A DNA stretch of 21,582 nucleotides from Candidatus Sumerlaeota bacterium. Its GTDB lineage: Bacteria > Sumerlaeota > Sumerlaeia > JADFCT01. Where the stretch lies: assembly GCA_026398575.1 (NCBI GenBank), contig JAPLSP010000396.1:1-21582 (forward strand). Reading direction: 5' to 3'. Of this stretch, positions 7,794 through 14,184 are shown in pieces; position 1 is the stretch's first letter; each line of letters starts with the position of its first letter. The position numbers and the translations under genes were made by a program. The notes below the pieces were generated by a model. That model saw only the letters and a list, made by a program, of their open reading frames with translations, was not told where the DNA came from and searched no databases.

Positions 7794-8681
7794 ATGCCTC
7801 CCTCGAAGATGATGCCAATCAATCGCATTTCCATCGTCACTCCCTCCTTCAATCAAGCCCGCTTCCTTGAGGCCACGATGCTCTCGGTACTCGATCAGGG
7901 GTATCCGAATTTGGAATACATCGTCGTGGATGGCGGCTCGACGGATGGGAGCGGGGAGATTATCAAAAAATATCAGGACCGGCTGGCGTGGTGGGTGAGC
8001 GAGAAGGATGGGGGGATGTATGACGGGCTCAATAAAGGGTTTGCGCGCGCGACGGGCGAGATTATGGGGTGGATCAATTCGGATGATCTGCTTATGCCGT
8101 GGACGCTGCGGCTGGTGGCGGAGATATTCACCGCGCTGCCGCAGGTCGAGTGGCTGACGACGCTGTCGCCGCTTGTGTTTGACGAGGAAGGCAAGGCGGT
8201 CGAGCGGCATGATACGATTGGTTTTTGCAAGAGGGGATTTCTGCGCGGCGAAAATATTCCCGGCCTTGCGGTTGAAGGCGCGACGCCGATTCAGCAGGAA
8301 TCCACTTTCTGGCGGCGGGCGCTTTGGGAAAAGGCGGGCGGGCGGCTCGAGACGCGCTGGAAACTGGCGGCAGACTTCGAGCTCTGGGCGCGGTTCTTCC
8401 AGCACGCCAAAATCTATGGCGTGCGCGCGCCCATCGCCGGCTTCCGCACGCAGAGCGGGCAAAAAACCGCCGACCGTATGGAGGAGTATTGCCGCGAGGC
8501 GCGCGAAATCCTGAAGCAATACGGCGGCCGCGAGCGCGGGCAGCTGGCGTCGTATTTGAGCATGAGGCTGCTCCCGGCGCTGCCCGCGCATCGGCTGCTT
8601 TGGAAGCTGGGCCTGCTCGCGCCGCGCCTGGTCTGCCGCCGCCGCGAACGCCAGGACGGATGGGACATCGCGCAAATTTAA
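7794..8681 (+). CDS. Family 2 glycosyltransferase (first of three)
   Basis: A 295-residue GT-A fold glycosyltransferase of family 2. Motifs in order: [15 protein letters not shown] (12-26), the nucleotide-binding [10 protein letters not shown] (44-53), [13 protein letters not shown] (70-82), the DxD-type metal site INSDD (94-98), and the later acidic region [10 protein letters not shown] near 192-201. It likely transfers a sugar from a nucleotide donor to a surface glycan at the inner membrane face; the acceptor is unknown. Starts at M1, M6 (7809) or M7 (7812) are possible and no strong ribosome binding site decides. Two more GT2 genes follow on the same strand, suggesting one glycan-assembly operon. 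A 7-bp repeat array follows the stop within 6 bases. Confidence 0.92.
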   Translation: MPPSKMMPINRISIVTPSFNQARFLEATMLSVLDQGYPNLEYIVVDGGSTDGSGEIIKKYQDRLAWWVSEKDGGMYDGLNKGFARATGEIMGWINSDDLLMPWTLRLVAEIFTALPQVEWLTTLSPLVFDEEGKAVERHDTIGFCKRGFLRGENIPGLAVEGATPIQQESTFWRRALWEKAGGRLETRWKLAADFELWARFFQHAKIYGVRAPIAGFRTQSGQKTADRMEEYCREAREILKQYGGRERGQLASYLSMRLLPALPAHRLLWKLGLLAPRLVCRRRERQDGWDIAQI

Positions 8682-8686
8682 ATCAA

Positions 8687-8756
8687 TGTAAAATGAGAAA
8701 TGCAAAATGAGAAATGTAAAATGAAAAGCAAAGATGAAAATCTGAAAATGAAAATC
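8687..8756. repeat. Degenerate heptanucleotide array, 10 units, upstream of second GT2 gene
   Basis: Ten consecutive 7-bp units in phase, AT-rich: TGTAAAA, TGAGAAA, TGCAAAA, TGAGAAA, TGTAAAA, TGAAAAG, CAAAGAT, GAAAATC, TGAAAAT, GAAAATC. It fills nearly all of the gap between the first and second glycosyltransferase genes and ends 20 bases before the ATG of the second, so it forms the 5' untranslated region. Confidence 0.88.
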
Positions 8757-8776
8757 AGACGGTGGAAACTAGCTTG

Positions 8777-9910
8777 ATGAGCAACCAGCCAACATCGCTC
8801 AATCCACAGTCTCGCCCTTCGAGTCTCGAGCCCCAATTCCCGAGTCCCGATTCCCGACTCCCGACTCTCGATCCCCAAACTCGGAACTCGGAACTCGGAA
8901 CTCGGAACTCACTCCCCTTCATCAGCGTCGTGACGCCGTCGTTCAATCAGGGGCGATTCATCCGGCGCAACATTGAAAGCGTGATTGAGCAGGGCCTCGA
9001 TGGCGTTGAGCATATCGTGGCCGATGGCGCCTCGACGGATGAAACGATCTCGATCCTGGATGAGTACCCGCATCTGGTCTGGTTCTCGCAAAAAGACCGG
9101 GGACAGACCGAAGCGCTGAACAACGCCATCGCGCGGGCGCGCGGAGAGTGGATTGTCTGGATCAATTCGGACGACTACCTTCTGCCGGGCGCTCTGGCTG
9201 CGCTGCGCGAATATATCCCGACGCATCCCGAGGCGCAATTCGTCTATAGTAACTGCCTCTATGTGGATGAGTCTGGCGCCGAGATCGAGCGCATCCCGGC
9301 CACCTACACACGCGAGGGATTCGATCACTGGTGGCGGCGCGGCGTGGGATTTGTTCAACCCGGCGCTTTTTTCAGGCGCGAACTCTGGGAACGCCACGGC
9401 CCTTTTGATGAGAGCTTCCAGTACATCATGGACTACGATTTTTGGCGGCGGTTCCACGCGGACATCGAGTTTCATTACCTTGACGGCTATCTGGCGGCCT
9501 ATCGGCTGCACGGCGCCTCAAAAACCAGCCAGGGCCAGACCAACTTCGCGCGCGAAATGGTCCTGTCATGCCGGCGGTATTGGGACCGGCAAGGCAGCTG
9601 GGCAAAGTGGAAGTGGCGCGCGATGCTCTTCATGGCGCTGGGAAGAGTCATGATCTATGAAGGCGCGCGCATCTGGGAGGAAGGGCGCCGCGCCGAGGCG
9701 ATACGGCTTCTGGCCGAAGGCTGCGCGCGCGATCCCATGGGATTCCTTTCACATCCGAACTTGTGTTTCCTGTTGCGGCGCATCATCCCCTCGAGCCTCT
9801 ATCACGGATTGCGCAAACCCTATCGCCGCCTCTTGGGCCGCCAGGCGATTCTGCCCGATGACGCGGCGGAATCTCGAGATAAATCGTCAATCGTCAATCG
9901 TAAATCATAG
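8777..9910 (+). CDS. Family 2 glycosyltransferase bracketed by 7-bp repeats (second of three)
   Basis: From ATG 8777 this encodes 377 residues; a GTG at 8762 would add five. The GT2 domain begins near residue 47 (FISVVTPSFNQGRF) and contains VADGASTDET, KDRGQTEALNNA, the metal site INSDD (129-133) and the acidic YIMDYDFWRRF. The first ~45 residues are a Ser/Pro/Arg-rich extension encoded by a 7-bp repeat array, and no usable start lies between that array and the domain, so translation must pass through it. The last residues (KSSIVNRKS) are encoded by another 7-bp array. Ribosome binding is weak (GGTGG, 11 bases upstream). It likely adds a sugar to a surface glycan together with the flanking GT2 enzymes. 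Repeat copy change in the 5' array would cause a frameshift. Confidence 0.9.
   Translation: MSNQPTSLNPQSRPSSLEPQFPSPDSRLPTLDPQTRNSELGTRNSLPFISVVTPSFNQGRFIRRNIESVIEQGLDGVEHIVADGASTDETISILDEYPHLVWFSQKDRGQTEALNNAIARARGEWIVWINSDDYLLPGALAALREYIPTHPEAQFVYSNCLYVDESGAEIERIPATYTREGFDHWWRRGVGFVQPGAFFRRELWERHGPFDESFQYIMDYDFWRRFHADIEFHYLDGYLAAYRLHGASKTSQGQTNFAREMVLSCRRYWDRQGSWAKWKWRAMLFMALGRVMIYEGARIWEEGRRAEAIRLLAEGCARDPMGFLSHPNLCFLLRRIIPSSLYHGLRKPYRRLLGRQAILPDDAAESRDKSSIVNRKS
8809..8913. repeat. Heptanucleotide array inside the GT2 coding 5' end, 15 units
   Basis: Fifteen 7-bp units in perfect phase (105 bases): GTCTCGC, CCTTCGA, GTCTCGA, GCCCCAA, TTCCCGA, GTCCCGA, TTCCCGA, CTCCCGA, CTCTCGA, TCCCCAA, four identical ACTCGGA, and a terminal ACTCACT. 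Consensus of the first two thirds is about yTCCCGA. The array is translated; because 7 mod 3 is 1, the peptide repeats every 21 bases (three units). Confidence 0.93.
9881..9908. repeat. Heptanucleotide array at the 3' end of the GT2 gene, 4 units
   Basis: Units AAATCGT, CAATCGT, CAATCGT, AAATCAT. The array encodes the last nine residues and runs into the stop codon of the second glycosyltransferase gene. Copy changes here would alter only the C-terminal tail. Confidence 0.85.
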
Positions 9911-9921
9911 CAAAGAGCGCA

Positions 9922-10938
9922 ATGACAGAAAGGCGACACGCTTTGGCCGACACTTCTTCACCGCAGGCGACCGTCCTGATGCCCGTGTATAACGGCGAGC
10001 GATATCTGCGCGAAGGCGTGGAATCCATTCTGCGCCAGACGTATCGGGATTGGGAACTGCTGATCGTCAACGACGGTTCGACCGATGCCAGCCGTGAGAT
10101 CGCTCTTTCCTATCATGCGCGCGATGCGCGGATACGGGTGTTGGACAATCCCGGCAACCGCGGGCTTCCCTGGACGCTCAATCGCGGGCTGCGCGAGGCG
10201 CGCGCGCCGTGGATCATTCGCGCCGATTCGGACGACCTGAATGAACCTGAACGCATCGCCGCGCAGATGCAACTTGCCGCCCAAAACTCGCTGGACGTGT
10301 GCTTCTGCGATACGATCTACGTCTATCCCGATGGCGGCGAGCGCATCGTCAATTGCTCGGACTATTCCTGGGCGGCGCGGCGCTGGCTCGGACTCTTCGG
10401 GAATTTTTACGGCGCGCATCCGGCGGCATGTCTGCGCAAGGACGCCATCCTCGCGCTTGGCGGATACGACGAATCGTTTCCCTGCGCGCAGGACTACGAC
10501 CTGTGGGATCGCTGCGCGGCGGCGGGCTTGAAGTTCGGCTATGCGCCGCGCGCGCTGGCGCGTCATCGCATGCACGGCGAAAGCCAATCGGGCAAACACC
10601 TCGAATTGCAAGAAGCCATGGCCCGCCGCGTCAGCCATCGCGCGCTGCGCCGCGTCTGGCCGGAGCTGACCGAGGAGGCGATGGATTCGCTACGCTGGCT
10701 TTTTGAAGGGATGGAGCCATCCGTAGCCGGACGCTCCCATGCCCCGGGACTTCAGTCTTGCGGCGAGTTAATGCAGCGCTTTTTCTCCAGCGCGCAAACT
10801 ACTCGCGATCAAGAGCGGGAAATCTGGGCCTTGGCTGCCGCGCATCTCAAACTCCGCATCGGAAAGACCGTCGGCTTGGGCGACGCTTTTTATATCGCAG
10901 CGCGATGGCTTCAGGCCAAATTCAAGGCGACGTGGTAA
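9922..10938 (+). CDS. Family 2 glycosyltransferase (third of three)
   Basis: A 338-residue GT-A glycosyltransferase. Motifs: ATVLMPVYNGERYL (16-29), LLIVNDGSTDAS (47-58), a GNRGLPWTLNRGL donor-site segment (78-90), the DxD-like ADSDD (101-105), and AQDYDLWDR near 192-200 in the catalytic acidic region. After the catalytic domain comes a helical C-terminal part of about 100 residues without a recognised domain. It starts 11 bases after the preceding gene, with a weak AAAGAG site, consistent with a common transcript. It is more like the hyaluronan/LPS-type GT2 enzymes than the other two, which share the VTPSFNQ(A/G)RF signature with each other. Acceptor and sugar are unknown. Confidence 0.92.
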   Translation: MTERRHALADTSSPQATVLMPVYNGERYLREGVESILRQTYRDWELLIVNDGSTDASREIALSYHARDARIRVLDNPGNRGLPWTLNRGLREARAPWIIRADSDDLNEPERIAAQMQLAAQNSLDVCFCDTIYVYPDGGERIVNCSDYSWAARRWLGLFGNFYGAHPAACLRKDAILALGGYDESFPCAQDYDLWDRCAAAGLKFGYAPRALARHRMHGESQSGKHLELQEAMARRVSHRALRRVWPELTEEAMDSLRWLFEGMEPSVAGRSHAPGLQSCGELMQRFFSSAQTTRDQEREIWALAAAHLKLRIGKTVGLGDAFYIAARWLQAKFKATW

Positions 10939-10974
10939 GGGTGATTACGCCTACACTTGGTATGAGGAGGTATC

Positions 10975-11559
10975 ATGATGCTGCCATTTATTTGCTGCAT
11001 ATTTGCTGCAGGCTTTATGGCCTTAAGCCAAGACTCATTTGGAGAAGAAGAAAAGCATACGACTGGAACATTTCAGCATTCGTACTGGCTAACGTCCACA
11101 GACCACAACAATAAGTATGGGATTCTAATATTGTCTAAAATTCCTATAGAAGATTTTCCTGTAGGTGAAAACATAACTAGTATATCCAAACAGGAAGAGA
11201 CTAGAAGGGCGCCTTCGGGATTATTTAGGAGGATCACCAATGATGAAGAGACAACAGCGCTCATTCGTGCGCAAGGGATATGGGTTACTATATATGATAA
11301 AGATTCTATCTGGAACGACTATAGCTGTCGTCCATTTAGAAAATTGGAAACGTTAGATAAACTTGAGGGATCGAAACGAAGGCTTATTTTCTGTAAAGGG
11401 CAATATCAATATGAGGAGGCTTCGTTCGCCGATGTATTGCGAATATTGAAAAATCCTGAAGGTCACATTCCAATTCATAGGTTAATGGGCCCAGATGAAG
11501 GAGCTAAGCTATTTATTGCAGCGCTGCTATCTATACTGAAAAGCACAAACGTGCCTTGA
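10975..11559 (+). CDS. AT-rich secreted orphan protein
   Basis: A 194-residue protein with a signal peptide (PFICCIFAAGFMALS, cleavage near residue 20) and no family I recognise. A very strong GAGGAGG at 10964-10970 serves either ATG 10975 or, at better spacing, ATG 10978. The sequence is clearly more AT-rich, with different codon use (ata, aga, tta) from the GT2 genes before it and the sialidase-like gene after it, which suggests recent acquisition. The mature part has a mixed alpha/beta appearance with two Cys (SCRPF, IFCKG) that might form a disulfide. Sitting between glycan synthesis and sialidase-like genes gives no clear functional link. Confidence 0.65.
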   Translation: MMLPFICCIFAAGFMALSQDSFGEEEKHTTGTFQHSYWLTSTDHNNKYGILILSKIPIEDFPVGENITSISKQEETRRAPSGLFRRITNDEETTALIRAQGIWVTIYDKDSIWNDYSCRPFRKLETLDKLEGSKRRLIFCKGQYQYEEASFADVLRILKNPEGHIPIHRLMGPDEGAKLFIAALLSILKSTNVP

Positions 11560-11630
11560 TTGAGTTTTGGGTTTGTCAAAGAATTGATTATAGCAACTGT
11601 AACACATATAAATCTACGAGGTTTCAGAAT

Positions 11631-12848
11631 ATGAACCGACATGGAATGATGAAGACAATCGCATTGGTATTCGCGCCTTGTTTGCTCATTGCGCTCTTGG
11701 ATGCCAAAGCCATCGCCCAGCCCGCCGAGCAGCCTAAGCCACAATCGCGCGGATACACGATCCCGTTGATTGATCTCACGTCCGACACCTCGCGCCAGGT
11801 GATCGTGGATCGCGAAGAGGGCAAGTATCTGGGACACCCGACTACGGTCCTGCTCGAAGACGGCAAAACCATTCTGTGCGCATATCCCGAAGGGCACGGC
11901 AAAGGCGCGATTCGATTGAAGCGCAGTCGCGATGGCGGGCTGACGTGGGAAGGGCCGCTGCCGGTTCCCGACAACTGGAAGACGAGCAAGGAAACGCCGA
12001 CGATTCATCGCGTCGTGGACACCAGCGGCAAGAAGCGCCTGATCCTTTTCTCCGGTTTGTATCCCGTGCGCATGTCGGTCTCCGAGGACGACGGCGCCAC
12101 GTGGACGCCGCTTAAGGAGGTGGGGGATTGGGGCGGCATTGTGACGATGGGGTGCGTGGTCGCGCTGAAAGATGCGCCCGGCCGTTACATGGCGATGTTT
12201 CACGACGACGGAAGATTCTTCACCAAAGACGACGCAAAAAAAATGACGAGCCGCACAACGCCTGTCGCCATGAAGCTTTATAAAACATTTTCGCGGGATG
12301 GGGGATTGACGTGGTCTTTCCCTGAGGAGATTTTTTCCTCAAGCGAGATTCACTTGTGCGAACCGGGCGCGATCCGCTCTCCCGACGGCAAACAGATCGC
12401 CGTCCTGCTGCGCGAAAACAAACGCGTCAAAAACTCGCACGTCATCTTCACAAACGACGAAGGCAAATCATGGACGGCGCCGCGCGAACTGCCGGGCGCG
12501 CTGACCGGCGACCGCCACACCGGCGTCTATGCGCCGGACGGGCGGCTCTTCATTTCCTTCCGCGACATGACCTTCGAATCGCCGACAAAAGGCGATTGGG
12601 TGGCGTGGGTCGGGAAGTACGACGACATCGTCCAGGGCCGCGAAGGCCAATATCGCGTGCGCCTGAAAAAGAACCATCCCAGCCAGGTAATGAAGATCGG
12701 CGACTGCGCCTATCCGGGCGTCGAGTGTCTGCCCGACGGAACCATCGTTACGACGACCTACGGCCACTGGGACGCCGGCAAGCCCGCCTATGTCATCAGC
12801 GTGCGGTTGAAGATGGGCGAACTGGACGCCCTGCGCATCGGTAAATAG
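11631..12848 (+). CDS. Secreted sialidase-like protein, BNR/Asp-box beta-propeller
   Basis: A 405-residue exported protein with signal peptide (MMKTIALVFAPCLLIALLDA in two pieces, cleavage after AIAQ, ~30). Four Asp-boxes mark a six-bladed sialidase-type propeller: SRDGGLTW (99-106), SEDDGATW (151-158), SRDGGLTW (221-228), TNDEGKSW (274-281). CEPGAIRSPDGK with VLLREN (243-262) matches the Glu/Arg region of exo-sialidase-like enzymes. I see no clear N-terminal RIP motif, so strict sialidase activity is not proven; the family includes other exo-glycosidases. Translation could begin upstream at TTG 11556, but ATG 11631 is chosen because CGAGG lies about 9 bases before it and it puts the signal peptide at the start. 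Probably acts on host or environmental glycans in the periplasm or outside. Confidence 0.88.
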   Translation: MNRHGMMKTIALVFAPCLLIALLDAKAIAQPAEQPKPQSRGYTIPLIDLTSDTSRQVIVDREEGKYLGHPTTVLLEDGKTILCAYPEGHGKGAIRLKRSRDGGLTWEGPLPVPDNWKTSKETPTIHRVVDTSGKKRLILFSGLYPVRMSVSEDDGATWTPLKEVGDWGGIVTMGCVVALKDAPGRYMAMFHDDGRFFTKDDAKKMTSRTTPVAMKLYKTFSRDGGLTWSFPEEIFSSSEIHLCEPGAIRSPDGKQIAVLLRENKRVKNSHVIFTNDEGKSWTAPRELPGALTGDRHTGVYAPDGRLFISFRDMTFESPTKGDWVAWVGKYDDIVQGREGQYRVRLKKNHPSQVMKIGDCAYPGVECLPDGTIVTTTYGHWDAGKPAYVISVRLKMGELDALRIGK

Positions 12849-12857
12849 AACTCAAAA

Positions 12858-12884
12858 GATTTTACAGGCGGCGCCTGTAAAATC
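12858..12884. repeat. 27-bp palindromic element, copy 1 (intergenic)
   Basis: Perfect 12-bp arms GATTTTACAGGC and GCCTGTAAAATC around the loop GGC, 10 bases after the sialidase-like stop codon. It can form a stable hairpin in RNA but is not followed by a U-run, so it is not a standard intrinsic terminator. Two further copies lie inside the DUF1016 gene. Confidence 0.95.
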
Positions 12885-12957
12885 TGCCGGGCTCCTAATT
12901 CAACGGCCATCAGTCGCGTGACTCGCCAACCGCTCAAATAAAAAGACGTCATCGTTT

Positions 12958-13533
12958 ATGAAATCGAAAGCATGGTATAGGAAGGCGATTACCCATTTCG
13001 GACTGCTCCTGGCCGCGCTGGTTGTTTATTTGATTGCGGATTATTTCTTCGATCTTCCTCCCACGGCGCTTGTTTTCGATTCTGAAACCGTGCAGGCAAA
13101 GATCAACGGCAATGAGGTCGAGTTCCGTGGCGAGTACTTCTTTCAAGCGAACCACCCGTGCCGACGATCTTATGAGCTTGCTTTCCCCGTAAGCGAATCG
13201 TTTCAAGATGCGCCTATTTCGGATATCCATGTGAGCGCCGACGAAAAGCCGCTGGAGGTTCGCCTCGCGCGGAGCGGTTTTATTTTTCAGATGCCGGTGA
13301 CGCCGGGCGCCTCAACGCGGCTTGTGATTTCATATCGCTTGCATGCGCCCGGCAAGCGAGCGGAGTATATCACGCGAACGGCGCGCCTCTGGCCGAGCCC
13401 GCTGAAGAAGGCGCGTTTCATCTCTCCACCCGAAGCACGCTCCAATTATCATAAAGGCGAAGCGACAGAAGTGGAATATACCGGCAAGACGCTCCCCAAA
13501 ATGAACTGGACATTGGATTGGAGCAAACCATGA
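12958..13533 (+). CDS. Membrane-anchored hypothetical protein, first of a two-gene cassette
   Basis: A 191-residue protein with one N-terminal membrane segment (about 12-30, FGLLLAALVVYLIADYF) and the rest predicted on the outer side: a beta-rich domain of ~150 residues including EVEFRGEYFFQANHPC, SYELAFPVSESF and TRLVISYRL, ending in ARLWPSPLKKARF. The strand pattern with a Cys in the first half recalls immunoglobulin-like or VIT-like adaptor domains, but I do not recognise the family. It overlaps the following membrane-protein gene by 4 bases (ATGA), so the two are very likely partners. No good ribosome binding site is visible before the ATG. Confidence 0.7.
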   Translation: MKSKAWYRKAITHFGLLLAALVVYLIADYFFDLPPTALVFDSETVQAKINGNEVEFRGEYFFQANHPCRRSYELAFPVSESFQDAPISDIHVSADEKPLEVRLARSGFIFQMPVTPGASTRLVISYRLHAPGKRAEYITRTARLWPSPLKKARFISPPEARSNYHKGEATEVEYTGKTLPKMNWTLDWSKP

Positions 13534-14156
13534 CAAAGGCCAAAGCTCTTTCTGCGATCGTGTTGTTTGTGTTGGCTGTTCCCGCTGCGCGCGCCAATGA
13601 TTTCATGTTCAGCGCCACGACCGCGCCTGTTGTGGGTGTCCTGTTTTTGCTATGGCTTATGATAGGCCTTCCCCTGTTTCTGGAGAACAAACGCGTCTTT
13701 CGCTATTTTGGAATTCCAGGTATATGCGCCGCGATTCTCTGTGTCTTCCTTCTGTCCGGACACTTTGAATTCATCTTCATGATATGGATGATTTATATCG
13801 CGTTTCTGACAGTGTATTATCTATTTCCGCGCCCAAGTGTCTCGCCCTCCGCACGAAAACTGAACCTGATCTTTCATGGGTCCTTCCTCTTGCTGGTTAT
13901 CATCGGCGGAACGGCAGCCAAAATGCTGTATTATGCGAATCTCGGCGGATTTGCGGAATGGATGGCGCGTTCCCGCGAATACCTTCCCTTTGTCGCGGTT
14001 TTCATGGGCATCATCACCATGTTCGTTTCGCTCTTCGTCGCAAGGATCGCGCATTCGGACCGATCCAAGCGCTTGGCAGAGATGCAGACAGAATCCTTTC
14101 CGGCTCAGCGCCTCGATATACAAGCGGATGCAGATGAGCGAGCTGCAAAGAGATAA
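13530..14156 (+). CDS. Polytopic membrane protein, second of a two-gene cassette
   Basis: From ATG 13530 this encodes 208 residues. A signal-like segment (AIVLFVLAVPAARA, 9-22) is followed by five hydrophobic spans at about 31-51, 59-77, 81-99, 113-130 and 153-172, and a charged cytoplasmic tail. The first loop holds FLENKRVFRYFG. No family is recognised. The start is chosen at 13530 because its ATGA overlap with the previous stop is typical for translational coupling; an in-frame start 4 codons earlier is also possible. Coupling to a single-span beta-rich protein suggests a small membrane complex, for example a transport or sensing unit; the role is unknown. Confidence 0.75.
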   Translation: MTKAKALSAIVLFVLAVPAARANDFMFSATTAPVVGVLFLLWLMIGLPLFLENKRVFRYFGIPGICAAILCVFLLSGHFEFIFMIWMIYIAFLTVYYLFPRPSVSPSARKLNLIFHGSFLLLVIIGGTAAKMLYYANLGGFAEWMARSREYLPFVAVFMGIITMFVSLFVARIAHSDRSKRLAEMQTESFPAQRLDIQADADERAAKR

Positions 14157-14184
14157 TATGAATCATGATGGACAAGGATAGCCC

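Noticed and set aside
7782..8705. Reverse-strand open frame of 307 codons
   Set aside because: Antiparallel shadow of a clear GT2 gene; its sequence is low-complexity Arg/Pro-rich.
11556..11630. N-terminal extension of the sialidase-like protein from TTG 11556
   Set aside because: It would place 25 polar residues in front of the signal peptide; the ATG at 11631 has a ribosome binding site and a normal signal peptide.
12858..12884. Rho-independent terminator
   Set aside because: The hairpin is strong but not followed by a U-run, and the same 27 bases occur twice within a coding region, so it is better seen as a dispersed palindromic element.
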